Source of the DNA: CAVVIO01 sp963748095
Lineage (GTDB): Bacteria; Bacteroidota; Bacteroidia; Bacteroidales; UBA10428
DNA: 64,000 nucleotides
NCBI GenBank assembly: GCA_963748095.1
Contig: CAVVIO010000001.1
Location: 62,001-126,000, forward strand
Direction: 5' to 3'
Part shown: piece after piece, positions 9,074-18,055 of the stretch
Position numbering within the stretch: the first letter of the stretch is position 1
Layout: every line of letters starts with the position of its first letter
Translations under genes and position numbers: made by a program
The notes under the pieces: model-generated
Told to the model about the DNA's origin: nothing
The model's database searches: none
What the model saw: only the letters and a program-made list of their open reading frames with translations

Positions 9074-9739
9074 ATGCAACAGGAACTTAAAATAGTAGTT
9101 AGAATAGAAATTTCCACATTGCTGGATAGTAATGGCATGCTCAACCACAAAAAAATGGATAAGCTTACCCGAGTATTATCCAATTTACATAATAGCGGTA
9201 AAAAGCTGTTGCTCGTATCATCCGGTGCAATTGTACTGGGTACACATAAATTGGGGATGACCCAGCAACCCGACCTCTACACCGATATGCAGGCTGTAGC
9301 TGCAATTGGCCAGGCTGAACTGATCAAATTCTATCAACAGCATTTCATGGAATATAATCATATAGTTGCACAGGTTCTGATTACCCAGGATATTACAGAG
9401 AGCCTGGAACGGGTTCAAAATACCAGGACAACATTCGATACCTTGCTTAGTATGAACATCATTCCTATAATCAACGAGAATGATGCTGTATCTACATCCG
9501 ATATTGAACTTGATGATAATTACCCGCTGGCATTGAAAGTAGCCAAAATTGTTGATGCTGATTTAATATTGATAAAAATCGACACCAATGGTAAATTTAT
9601 GATCGTACCACGGAAAAACAGAAAGTCGGTTATTGTTGAAGACGAAAAAAAACTAATCGATATTGTGGAACAAATGATCGCTGAAAAAGAAAATAAAAGC
9701 ATGGAGTTTCCTGCTTCAATTGAAGAAATATTAGTGTGA
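9074..9739 (+). CDS. degenerate glutamate 5-kinase paralogue (pseudokinase)
   Basis: An amino-acid-kinase-fold protein of 221 residues, clearly a paralogue of the ProB encoded next: VSSGAI, AAIGQAELIK, HIVAQVLIT and SMNIIPIINEND all recur. Key catalytic features are lost. The N-terminal K-I-G-T-S is R-I-E-I-S (residues 10-14), the GDND loop is D-D-N-Y (147-150), the SDIDGLY nucleotide loop is degraded to KIDTNGKF (168-175), and the C-terminal GTGGM/TK segment is absent. It keeps the glutamate-binding NEND (134-137). I infer a non-catalytic partner or glutamate/proline sensor for ProB, not an active kinase. The frame is intact and it sits 2 bases after argH and 26 before proB, so it is unlikely to be mere decay. 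Confidence 0.8.
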   Translation: MQQELKIVVRIEISTLLDSNGMLNHKKMDKLTRVLSNLHNSGKKLLLVSSGAIVLGTHKLGMTQQPDLYTDMQAVAAIGQAELIKFYQQHFMEYNHIVAQVLITQDITESLERVQNTRTTFDTLLSMNIIPIINENDAVSTSDIELDDNYPLALKVAKIVDADLILIKIDTNGKFMIVPRKNRKSVIVEDEKKLIDIVEQMIAEKENKSMEFPASIEEILV

Positions 9740-9765
9740 TAAGGGATTATTAATAAATAAATGGG

Positions 9766-10587
9766 ATGGACGCTCGGGAATTCTTAAAAAATAAAAAAAG
9801 AATAGTTATAAAAATCGGCACTTCTTCATTATCGTACGACAGTGGCAGGCTGAATTTTCAACATGTTGAAAATCTTGCTTATGTATTAAGTGCATTAAGA
9901 CAAAGAGGATTAGATATATTATTGGTATCATCGGGAGCTATCGGAGTAGGTGCCAGCAGAATTGGTATGGTAAAGCGCCCCGAAGATCTGCATGTAAAAC
10001 AAGCACTGGCAGCTATAGGACAGGCTGAATTAATTAAAATTTATCAACGCTTTTTCGAGGAATATAATCAGATTGTCGCCCAGGTATTACTCACAAAAGA
10101 TGTGGTAACCAAACCTTTACGTCATGAAAAAGCAAAAAACACGCTGGAAAAATTACTAAGCATGAACATTATCCCTATCATCAATGAAAATGATACTATT
10201 TCTACATACGAAATAGAATTCGGGGATAATGATACTTTATCAGCATTGGTTGCTACACTTGTAAATGCAGATTTATTGATTTTATTGTCTGATATCGACG
10301 GCCTTTATTCTGCCGACCCGAAAACCGAACCCTCGGCCCATATTATTCCAACCGTAGAAAGAATTACCCCGGAACTGGAAAAATTAGCAGCCGGTTCAGG
10401 AAATATATTCGGTACGGGAGGTATGGTAACCAAGATATCTGCGGCGAAAATGTGTTACGAAGCGAATATAGATACCATCATTACAAATGGTTCAGATCCT
10501 TCGATAATATTTGATATTCTGGATGGAAAAAATGTGGGAACTCATTTTGTGCCAAATAATGTTTACTCTGTAAAGAACGAATCATGA
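9766..10587 (+). CDS. proB: glutamate 5-kinase
   Basis: Phosphorylates glutamate to gamma-glutamyl phosphate, the first and feedback-regulated step of proline synthesis. Active-site elements are intact: Lys16 in KIGTS, VSSGAIGVG near 55-62, NEND at 140-143, GDND at 153-156, SDIDGLY at 175-181 and GTGGM at 216-220. The 273-residue protein has the kinase domain only and lacks the C-terminal PUA domain of E. coli ProB. The ATG at 9766 is used; an earlier ATG at 9761 is out of frame. Its end overlaps the proA start by 4 bases (ATGA), which implies coupled translation. Confidence 0.95.
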   Translation: MDAREFLKNKKRIVIKIGTSSLSYDSGRLNFQHVENLAYVLSALRQRGLDILLVSSGAIGVGASRIGMVKRPEDLHVKQALAAIGQAELIKIYQRFFEEYNQIVAQVLLTKDVVTKPLRHEKAKNTLEKLLSMNIIPIINENDTISTYEIEFGDNDTLSALVATLVNADLLILLSDIDGLYSADPKTEPSAHIIPTVERITPELEKLAAGSGNIFGTGGMVTKISAAKMCYEANIDTIITNGSDPSIIFDILDGKNVGTHFVPNNVYSVKNES

Positions 10588-11834
10588 AAGAATTGCTTCT
10601 TGAAAAAGGGAAAAAAGTAAAAGCTGCTTCAAGGGAGTTAGTAAAGCTTAATACTGAAATAAAAAACAATGCATTACGGCAAATTGCTGTTCTGATAGAT
10701 AAAAATCGTGCTCTTATTAAAGCCGAAAACCAGAAAGACCTATCAGAAGGAGCTAAAAAAGGATTGTCAAATGCATTTATTGATCGCCTGACATTGAATG
10801 ATAAAAGGATCGACGGTATGATCAGCCTACTAGATGATGTAATAAAGCTGAAAGATCCTGTGGGAGAAGTGATAGGAATGAATACACTGCCCAACGGACT
10901 AAAAGTTGGGCAAATGCGTATGCCGCTTGGCGTGATTGGAATTGTATTCGAATCGCGACCGAATGTATGTATCGAAGTTGCTGCTCTCACTATTAAATCC
11001 GGGAACGGCGTTATTCTCCGGGGAGGATCGGATGCCATCCATTCGAACATCTGTCTGACAGGCATTATCAAAGAGGGATTAAAAAGCAGCGGGCTTCCTG
11101 AACATGCAGTTGATATCATTGAAAACACGGAACGTGAATCCATTAAACACCTGGTGAGGATGAAGGAATACATCGATGTTATTATTCCCCGCGGAGGCTT
11201 ACAATTGATCCGCTTTGTGGAAGAAAACGCGTTAATCCCTGTAATCCGTCACGATCAGGGAATATGCCATACATATGTCGATGAATTTGCACAAACAGAA
11301 ATGGCTGTATCCATTTCATACAATGCCAAAGTTCAGCGTCCGGGAGTATGCAATGCAATGGAAACACTTCTCGTTCATAAGGCTATAGCAGGAAAGTTCC
11401 TTCCCGAAATGAAAAAAGAATTCGATAAAGCGGGTGTCGAATTAAGAGGTTGCCCAAAAACAAGGGCAATTCTTCCCGGAATTAAAGAAGCCACTGAAGA
11501 AGACTGGCGAACGGAATATCTCGACCTGATCTTATCAGTAAAAGTTGTCGAAAATATCGATGAAGCTATTGAGCATATCAATACGTATGGCTCCCAGCAT
11601 TCAGATGCTATTGTAACCGACAATTATAACAGGGGAATGCAGTTTATAAATGAAGTCGATTCTGCCACCTGTTATATCAATGCCTCCACTCGCTTCACCG
11701 ATGGCAATGAACTGGGTCTTGGAGCGGAAATGGGGATTAGCAATCAGAAACTCCATGTAAGGGGACCAATGGGGTTAAAAGAACTGACTTCGGCAAAATA
11801 CATCATTTTTGGAAACGGGCAGATCCGGAAATAA
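10584..11834 (+). CDS. proA: glutamate-5-semialdehyde dehydrogenase
   Basis: Reduces gamma-glutamyl phosphate with NADPH to glutamate semialdehyde, which cyclises on the way to proline. It is an aldehyde-dehydrogenase-fold enzyme of 416 residues, with catalytic Cys256 in QRPGVCNAMET and the ESRPNV segment near residue 123. It overlaps proB by 4 bases, as expected for partners that channel a labile intermediate. No proC is visible in the window. Confidence 0.96.
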   Translation: MKELLLEKGKKVKAASRELVKLNTEIKNNALRQIAVLIDKNRALIKAENQKDLSEGAKKGLSNAFIDRLTLNDKRIDGMISLLDDVIKLKDPVGEVIGMNTLPNGLKVGQMRMPLGVIGIVFESRPNVCIEVAALTIKSGNGVILRGGSDAIHSNICLTGIIKEGLKSSGLPEHAVDIIENTERESIKHLVRMKEYIDVIIPRGGLQLIRFVEENALIPVIRHDQGICHTYVDEFAQTEMAVSISYNAKVQRPGVCNAMETLLVHKAIAGKFLPEMKKEFDKAGVELRGCPKTRAILPGIKEATEEDWRTEYLDLILSVKVVENIDEAIEHINTYGSQHSDAIVTDNYNRGMQFINEVDSATCYINASTRFTDGNELGLGAEMGISNQKLHVRGPMGLKELTSAKYIIFGNGQIRK

Positions 11835-11888
11835 TATTACAGATTATTGTAAAAAATCTACATACAAACTAATTAATTCTTAACACAC

Positions 11889-13232
11889 ATGGACATACTG
11901 AAAAATTTAGATGAACTTTCTTTAAAGTCATCTCAGATAGATAAGGAATTATTTAACAAATTTAATGTCAAGAGGGGGCTTCGGAATCAGGATGGATCAG
12001 GTGTACTGGTTGGCCTGACCAATATTGGAGATGTTGTTGGATATGAAAAAGAGGGAGATAAAGTCATTCCCACTCATGGTCGGCTTTTTTACAGGGGAAT
12101 TGAAGTAAATGAACTGGTAAGAGGATTTCAGCAAGATGGCAGGCATGGTTTTGACGAAACGGTTTACCTGTTGCTTTCCGGAAAGTTGCCAAACAGAACT
12201 GATATGGGTCAGTTTTCATCTCACCTGGTAGGATTAAGAGACTTACCTGCTTTGTTTACAAAACAAATGATACTTTCATTGCGTGGTAAAAATATCATGA
12301 ACATGCTGGCCCGCTCGGTATTAATGTTATACACCATGGATGAATCAGCAGAGGATTTTTCACACATTAACCTGTTAAAACAATCGCTAAGCCTAATTGC
12401 CAAGTTTCCGGTGATTACAGCATATTCTTACTTTGGATTCAGGCACTCTTATCAACGTAAATCGTTAATAATCCGCCATCCCGATCCTACCCTGAGCACA
12501 GCAGAAAACTTTTTGTTTATGCTCAAAGGTGAAAATTATTCAAAGCTGGAAGCCGATATTCTTGATCTGAACCTTGTGTTACATGCTGAACATGGCGGAG
12601 GTAACAATTCATCGTTTACCACTCGTGTAGTAAGTTCATCAGGTACCGACACTTACTCAGCTATTGCAGCCGCCCTTGGCTCATTAAAAGGATCGTTACA
12701 CGGAGGCGCCAATCTCAGGGTTATCGAAATGATGAAAGACATCAAGAAAAATGTAAAAGACTGGAATGATAAAAAAGAATTATCGGAATACCTGCTTAAA
12801 ATTTTACACGGGCATGCCGGCGATGGTTCGGGAAAGATATACGGTATTGGCCATGCTATTTATACTTTATCTGATCCCAGGGCAATACTGCTTAAAGAAA
12901 AGGCCCGTGAACTTGCAGATGAGAAAGGGAAAAACGATGAATTTGAATTGTATGAAAATATAGAAGAACTGGCACCTGAGGTTTTTGCCAAATTCAAGGG
13001 AGAAAATCCAAAGGTTATAAGTCCTAATGTTGATTTCTATTCTGGATTTGTTTATAAATGCATCGAAATTCCAAAAGAGATATATACCCCGATATTTGCT
13101 GTATCGCGTATTGCAGGATGGTGTGCACACCGGATAGAAGAAGTCACCTTTTCTTCAAAGCGTATTATCCGGCCAGCTTACAAAAATGTTTTTGGCCGGG
13201 TTGATTATGAAACATTTGAATCGAGAGAATAA
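11889..13232 (+). CDS. gltA: citrate synthase
   Basis: Condenses oxaloacetate and acetyl-CoA to citrate, feeding 2-oxoglutarate to glutamate synthesis. The catalytic and binding residues are in place: His235 in HAEHGGGN, His271 in LHGGAN, His322 in GIGHAIY followed by DPRA, and Asp382 in NVDFYSG. The 447-residue length fits the larger citrate synthase type found in many anaerobes; a 2-methylcitrate role is less likely but not excluded. It lies 54 bases after proA and upstream of gltB, which has its own promoter. Confidence 0.9.
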   Translation: MDILKNLDELSLKSSQIDKELFNKFNVKRGLRNQDGSGVLVGLTNIGDVVGYEKEGDKVIPTHGRLFYRGIEVNELVRGFQQDGRHGFDETVYLLLSGKLPNRTDMGQFSSHLVGLRDLPALFTKQMILSLRGKNIMNMLARSVLMLYTMDESAEDFSHINLLKQSLSLIAKFPVITAYSYFGFRHSYQRKSLIIRHPDPTLSTAENFLFMLKGENYSKLEADILDLNLVLHAEHGGGNNSSFTTRVVSSSGTDTYSAIAAALGSLKGSLHGGANLRVIEMMKDIKKNVKDWNDKKELSEYLLKILHGHAGDGSGKIYGIGHAIYTLSDPRAILLKEKARELADEKGKNDEFELYENIEELAPEVFAKFKGENPKVISPNVDFYSGFVYKCIEIPKEIYTPIFAVSRIAGWCAHRIEEVTFSSKRIIRPAYKNVFGRVDYETFESRE

Positions 13233-13272
13233 TTTAAATAACGATAATATAATGTTAAAATCATTTTATGAC

Positions 13273-13303
13273 TTTTATCATATAGGGAATTTGGCTATAT
13301 TTG
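13273..13303 (+). promoter_or_regulatory. promoter of the gltB leader transcript
   Basis: A perfect -7 element TATATTTG occupies 13296-13303, with a weak T-rich -33 element at 13273-13277 (18 bases between). Transcription would start near 13310, about 15 bases before the leader ORF. Confidence 0.65.
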
Positions 13304-13324
13304 CATGTTCAAAATACGTGCATT

Positions 13325-13378
13325 ATGGCTGTTACTACTATGATAAAATCACTTAATAAGAACAGAATCAGAGTCTGA
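13325..13378 (+). CDS. candidate gltBD leader peptide (17 aa)
   Basis: The ORF reads MAVTTMIKSLNKNRIRV and ends with TGA at 13376-13378. It starts about 15 bases after the predicted transcription start. Its stop codon overlaps the first strand of an antiterminator hairpin, the geometry expected of a ribosome-controlled attenuator. It contains no Glu or Gln codon. Ribosome stalling as far as the first AGA codon (13364) would leave the antiterminator strand free; a ribosome at the stop would cover it. No homologue is known to me, and expression is inferred. Confidence 0.5.
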   Translation: MAVTTMIKSLNKNRIRV

Positions 13379-13437
13379 GAATGGTATTTAATACACACGT
13401 ATATCGGCCATTCTCAATGCAAGAATGGCTTTTTTTT
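13376..13437 (+). promoter_or_regulatory. transcription attenuator upstream of gltB
   Basis: Two mutually exclusive stems share the segment 13407-13416. The terminator pairs GCCATTCT (13407-13414) with AGAATGGC (13422-13429) and is followed by eight T. The antiterminator pairs TGAGAATGG (13376-13384) with CCATTCTCA (13408-13416). Both are perfect, and the antiterminator strand begins at the leader stop codon. This indicates premature termination before gltB, relieved when the leader ribosome stalls. Confidence 0.75.
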
Positions 13438-13472
13438 GTAATAAAAGTTGAAATTAAGAAAACTAAAATAAG

Positions 13473-16400
13473 ATGGCAAAAGGATTTCCAAAAGCACAGG
13501 GACTGTACGACCCAAAATACGAGCATGACAATTGCGGTATCGGGTTCGTTACACAGATAAGAGGTGCTAAATCGCACGATATTGTTAAAAAGGGACTGGA
13601 AGTATTGGTGAATATGGCACACAGGGGCGCTGAAAGTGCTGACAACCAATCAGGTGATGGTGCGGGCATTCTTATCCAGATTCCCCATAAACTGATTCTT
13701 TCAAAGGGGGTTCGTGTTCCTTCCATAGGTCAATACGGAACCGGACTTGTGTTTTTACCCCAGAAAGAACAAGAGCGTAAAAAGTGCGAACAGGTACTCA
13801 TTGACTCACTTGTCGCTGAAGAACTAGATATAATTGATTTCATCGATGTCCCGGTTGACAGTACCGTATTGGGTGAAATTTCCAGAAGTACCGAACCATT
13901 TGTTAAACAGATATTTGTTACCGGCAAATTCGAACAGGATGAACTGGAAAGAAAATTATACATAGCACGAAAACAGGCTGAAAAAACTGTTCGTGAATCA
14001 TCCATAAAGGATAAAGAAGCTTTTTATCTGCCAAGTCTTTCTACCAAGGTGTTCATATACAAAGGTATGCTCACTCCCGAACAGGTTGAAAAATATTTTA
14101 TTGATCTGAAAAATCCGGCTATAGAAAGTGCTATTGCACTGGTACATTCCCGTTTCAGCACCAATACATTCCCAACCTGGGACCTGGCCCAACCTTTCCG
14201 TTTTCTGGCCCACAATGGTGAAATAAATACCATTAAAGGAAACCGCATGTGGATGAAAGCCCGTGAATCACTTATGAAAACCGAACTTTTTGGTGATGAT
14301 CTGAAAAAATTGTTCCCGGTTATTGAACCCAATAAAAGTGATTCGGCTTCGCTGGATAATGTGCTTGAATTTTTGGTTTTAACCGGCAAGTCACTTCCGC
14401 ATGCGCTGAGTATGCTGATACCGGAATCGTGGAACGATAAAAATCCAATTCCTGAAAGCCTTAAGGCTTATTATGAATATCATTCCACGATCATGGAACC
14501 CTGGGACGGACCAGCATCAATTATCTTCAGTGACGGCCGATATATCGGGGGAACCCTTGACAGGAACGGTTTACGCCCTTCACGTTATGTTATCACCCAT
14601 GATGATGTTATTGTTATGGGCTCGGAAGTGGGAGTACAGGTTTTCCCTCCAGAACAGGTGAGGGAAAAAGGCCGTCTTCGTCCCGGTAAAATTCTGTTGG
14701 TTGATACAAAATTCGGAATCATTGTACCCGATGAGGAAGTTAAAAAGCAACTCACCGAACGAAACCCTTACAGTAACTGGCTTAAAGAAAACCGGATTGA
14801 CCTTAATGATATTGAAGTCAAAGAACGTGTGCCGACCACGCTGAAAGATGAGTATTTCAAATACCTACATTCTTTTGGTTACACTAAAGATGATATAGAA
14901 GTGGTCATCAAACCGATGGTCAATGAAGGGCAGGAGCCGGTACATTCCATGGGAAATGATACACCCCTGGCTGTAATGTCGGATAAACCGCAGCGGTTAT
15001 TTAATTATTTCAAACAATTATTCGCACAGGTTACCAACCCTCCCATCGATCCTATCCGGGAAGGACTTGTGATGGCGCTTACCAATTATATCGGATCGGT
15101 TTCAAAGAATCTGCTAACCGAATCGCCGTCTCATTGTAAACTGATCAAATTCAGGCAACCGATAATTACCAACACTGAACTTGGAAAAATCAAAAACCTG
15201 GATCAGAATGAATTTTCGTATGAGAATATTTCCATATTATTCCCGGCGAAAGGTAAGGGCAGTGGAAAAGCGCTGGAACTGGCACTGGAAGAAATCTGCC
15301 GTAAAGCAGAAGAAGCCGCCGATAATGGACGGAATTTTATCATTTTATCCGACCGTGGAATCAGCGCTGATAAAGCACCAATTCCTTCCCTTTTAGCTGT
15401 GTCTGCTGTACATCACCACCTGATTAATACCAAGAAAAGAATGCAGGTAGGATTGATAGTAGAGACGGCCGAAGCACGCGAAATAAATCATTTTGCTTTG
15501 CTCTTCGCTTTCGGTGCAAGTGTGGTAAATCCATATACAGCTTTCGCTTTAATAGAAGAAATGTGTATTGGAGGAGAAATCAAACTTGAATATGTAAGAG
15601 CCAGGGAAAATTATATTAAATCTATTGATAAAGGCCTCCTTAAGATACTCTCAAAGATGGGAATCTCAACTTTGAGAAGTTACCATGGCGCACAGATATA
15701 TGAAGCCCTCGGATTGGATAAAAATTTTGTTGACAAATATTTTACCGGTACCGATTCGCGAATTGGAGGTATCGGACTGGACGAAGTTGCCAAAGAAGCG
15801 CTTATGCCTCATCAGGCAGCTTTTGATACAACTAATATAAAGGAAAACAGGTTGAGTACAGTTGGTGTTTATCATTACCGGTTCGATGGCGAAAAACACG
15901 GATGGAACCCAGAAACAATCGGATTATTGCAGTGGGCTACCCGTACTAACAATTATTTAAAGTTCAAGGAATTCACCGGATTTGTAAATGCCGAAAACCG
16001 TCGCCCGCAATTTCTACGTGGATGTGTTAATATAAAGAAAGGAAATCCAATTCCGATCGATGAAGTGGAACCTGTAACTGAAATCATGAAAAGGTTTGTT
16101 ACCGGGGCAATGTCTTTTGGTTCTATCAGCAAGGAAGCTCATGAAGCTCTGGCTATAGCTATGAATAAAATTGGAGGGAGAAGCAACACCGGTGAAGGAG
16201 GAGAAGATCCGGAAAGATTTATTCCAAGACCTGATGGAACATGGGCAAGAAGCGCTATCAAACAAATTGCCTCTGGTCGGTTTGGTGTTACCGCCAACTA
16301 TCTTGTAAATGCCGATGAAATTCAGATTAAAATGGCCCAGGGGGCAAAACCCGGAGAAGGCGGACAATTACCCGGTCATAAAGTAGATAAGATCATTGCC

Positions 16401-18014
16401 AAAATCCGTCATTCTACCCCGGGGATTACATTAATATCTCCTCCTCCTCATCACGATATTTATTCCATTGAGGATCTGGCCCAGTTAATTTTTGATTTGA
16501 AATGTATTAATCCAAAAGCCAGGATTAACGTGAAACTTGTTTCTGAAATGGGTGTTGGTACTATTGCTGCCGGTGTAGCCAAAGCACATGCCGACAGCAT
16601 TACCATAAGCGGTACTGAAGGAGGTACCGGAGCAAGCCCTATCAGTTCTATTAAACATGCCGGCTTACCTATGGAACTGGGAATTTCGGAAGTTCAACAG
16701 ACATTGGTAATGAACAACCTGCGTGACAGGGTACGGTTACAGACCGACGGGCAGATTAAAACCGGAAGAGACGTGGTATACGCAGGAATGTTGGGGGGTG
16801 AAGAATTCGGTTTTGCCACAACCGCCCTGATCGTTTTGGGTTGTGTAATGATGCGTAAATGTCACCTGAATACTTGTCCGGTAGGAGTAGCTACCCAGGA
16901 TAAAGAACTCCGTAAACGTTTCATTGGCAAATCAGAATATGTAATTAATTATTTTCAGTTTCTGGCCCAGGAGGTTCGTGAAATCCTTGCTGAAATGGGA
17001 TTTAAGAAATTTGATGATATCGTAGGCCGTACAGACCTTCTCGAAAAAAGAACAGATATCGACCACTGGAAAGCCAAAAAACTCGATCTTTCCAGAATTC
17101 TGTATCGCCCGAAGGAAGCATCCAAATATCCTACACATTGTGTTACTACCCAAAAACATAAAATATCGGATATTCTGGATATCGAACTTATAAAACTGTC
17201 CAATAAGGCTATAAAGAATAAAGAAAAGGTTTGGGTGTCAAAACCAATACATAATACCGACCGTGCTGTAGGTGCCATGTTATCTAATGAAATCACAAAA
17301 TTATACGGACAGAATGCCTTACCGGATCATACGCTTAACTGTAAGTTTACCGGTTCTGCTGGTCAGAGCTTTGGTGCTTTTCTGGTGAAAGGAATAGATC
17401 TTATACTGGAAGGAGATTCTAATGACTATCTCGGAAAAGGTTTATCCGGTGGAAGAATTATTGTAGTGCCTCCCGAAGGCACCAATTTCAAACCGGAAGA
17501 TAATATTATCATTGGAAATACTGTATTGTATGGCGCTACAGACGGGGAAGTATATATCAGGGGTGTTGCCGGAGAAAGATTCTGTGTTCGTAACAGTGGT
17601 GCCAAAGCAGTTGTTGAAGGTGTTGGAGACCATTGTTGTGAATATATGACCGGAGGATTAACAGTAGTGCTCGGTAAAACCGGACGTAATTTTGCTGCCG
17701 GCATGAGTGGCGGTATTGCTTATGTATTGGACACAACAGGTAATTTCGCTTACTTCTGTAACCAGGGTATGGTTGAATTATCACCGGTTGGGGATAAAGA
17801 CGATATTCAGCAATTACAGGAAATGATAAATAACCATTTCCTGTATACCCGGAGTGAACTTGCAGAAAAAATCCTTGTCCACTGGGACGAATACTTGCCA
17901 CGGTTTATTAAAGTCATTCCGTTTGAATACAAGAAAGTACTGGAAGAAATCAAGTTGCGTGAGATTCGCAAAAAGATCAGAAGAACAGAAGACGAACCTT
18001 TCTTCCATTATTAA
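13473..18014 (+). CDS. gltB: glutamate synthase, large subunit
   Basis: Transfers the amide of glutamine to 2-oxoglutarate to give two glutamates. It is full length at 1513 residues. The class-II glutaminase domain begins at Cys21 (HDNCGIGF), which becomes the N-terminal nucleophile after removal of a 20-residue propeptide. A central domain follows, then the FMN-binding synthase domain (SEMGVGTIAAGVAKAHAD region), the Cys cluster MRKCHLNTCPVGVAT for a 3Fe-4S centre, and a C-terminal GXGXG beta-helix domain (SGGRIIVVPP to FAAGMSGGIAYV). The upstream attenuator and own promoter set it apart from citrate synthase. gltD follows after 41 bases. Confidence 0.97.
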   Translation: MAKGFPKAQGLYDPKYEHDNCGIGFVTQIRGAKSHDIVKKGLEVLVNMAHRGAESADNQSGDGAGILIQIPHKLILSKGVRVPSIGQYGTGLVFLPQKEQERKKCEQVLIDSLVAEELDIIDFIDVPVDSTVLGEISRSTEPFVKQIFVTGKFEQDELERKLYIARKQAEKTVRESSIKDKEAFYLPSLSTKVFIYKGMLTPEQVEKYFIDLKNPAIESAIALVHSRFSTNTFPTWDLAQPFRFLAHNGEINTIKGNRMWMKARESLMKTELFGDDLKKLFPVIEPNKSDSASLDNVLEFLVLTGKSLPHALSMLIPESWNDKNPIPESLKAYYEYHSTIMEPWDGPASIIFSDGRYIGGTLDRNGLRPSRYVITHDDVIVMGSEVGVQVFPPEQVREKGRLRPGKILLVDTKFGIIVPDEEVKKQLTERNPYSNWLKENRIDLNDIEVKERVPTTLKDEYFKYLHSFGYTKDDIEVVIKPMVNEGQEPVHSMGNDTPLAVMSDKPQRLFNYFKQLFAQVTNPPIDPIREGLVMALTNYIGSVSKNLLTESPSHCKLIKFRQPIITNTELGKIKNLDQNEFSYENISILFPAKGKGSGKALELALEEICRKAEEAADNGRNFIILSDRGISADKAPIPSLLAVSAVHHHLINTKKRMQVGLIVETAEAREINHFALLFAFGASVVNPYTAFALIEEMCIGGEIKLEYVRARENYIKSIDKGLLKILSKMGISTLRSYHGAQIYEALGLDKNFVDKYFTGTDSRIGGIGLDEVAKEALMPHQAAFDTTNIKENRLSTVGVYHYRFDGEKHGWNPETIGLLQWATRTNNYLKFKEFTGFVNAENRRPQFLRGCVNIKKGNPIPIDEVEPVTEIMKRFVTGAMSFGSISKEAHEALAIAMNKIGGRSNTGEGGEDPERFIPRPDGTWARSAIKQIASGRFGVTANYLVNADEIQIKMAQGAKPGEGGQLPGHKVDKIIAKIRHSTPGITLISPPPHHDIYSIEDLAQLIFDLKCINPKARINVKLVSEMGVGTIAAGVAKAHADSITISGTEGGTGASPISSIKHAGLPMELGISEVQQTLVMNNLRDRVRLQTDGQIKTGRDVVYAGMLGGEEFGFATTALIVLGCVMMRKCHLNTCPVGVATQDKELRKRFIGKSEYVINYFQFLAQEVREILAEMGFKKFDDIVGRTDLLEKRTDIDHWKAKKLDLSRILYRPKEASKYPTHCVTTQKHKISDILDIELIKLSNKAIKNKEKVWVSKPIHNTDRAVGAMLSNEITKLYGQNALPDHTLNCKFTGSAGQSFGAFLVKGIDLILEGDSNDYLGKGLSGGRIIVVPPEGTNFKPEDNIIIGNTVLYGATDGEVYIRGVAGERFCVRNSGAKAVVEGVGDHCCEYMTGGLTVVLGKTGRNFAAGMSGGIAYVLDTTGNFAYFCNQGMVELSPVGDKDDIQQLQEMINNHFLYTRSELAEKILVHWDEYLPRFIKVIPFEYKKVLEEIKLREIRKKIRRTEDEPFFHY

Positions 18015-18055
18015 TAAGATAAATGAATTATTGACAGCATACAAAACTTTCAATT

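Noticed and set aside
9074..9739. The ProB-like gene as an acetylglutamate kinase (argB)
   Set aside because: Its sequence blocks match glutamate 5-kinase, not ArgB, and catalytic residues are lost.
10481..11173. A 230-residue open frame on the minus strand within proB/proA
   Set aside because: It is antisense to well-conserved coding sequence and has no family resemblance; the frame is open only because of codon bias in proA.
13325..13378. Leader peptide as a thr- or ilv-type regulator
   Set aside because: Only two Thr and two Ile codons are present and the downstream genes are gltBD, so no specific amino acid is assigned.
14024..14389. Open frames antisense to gltB
   Set aside because: They lie wholly inside a fully conserved gene and show no domain or promoter of their own.
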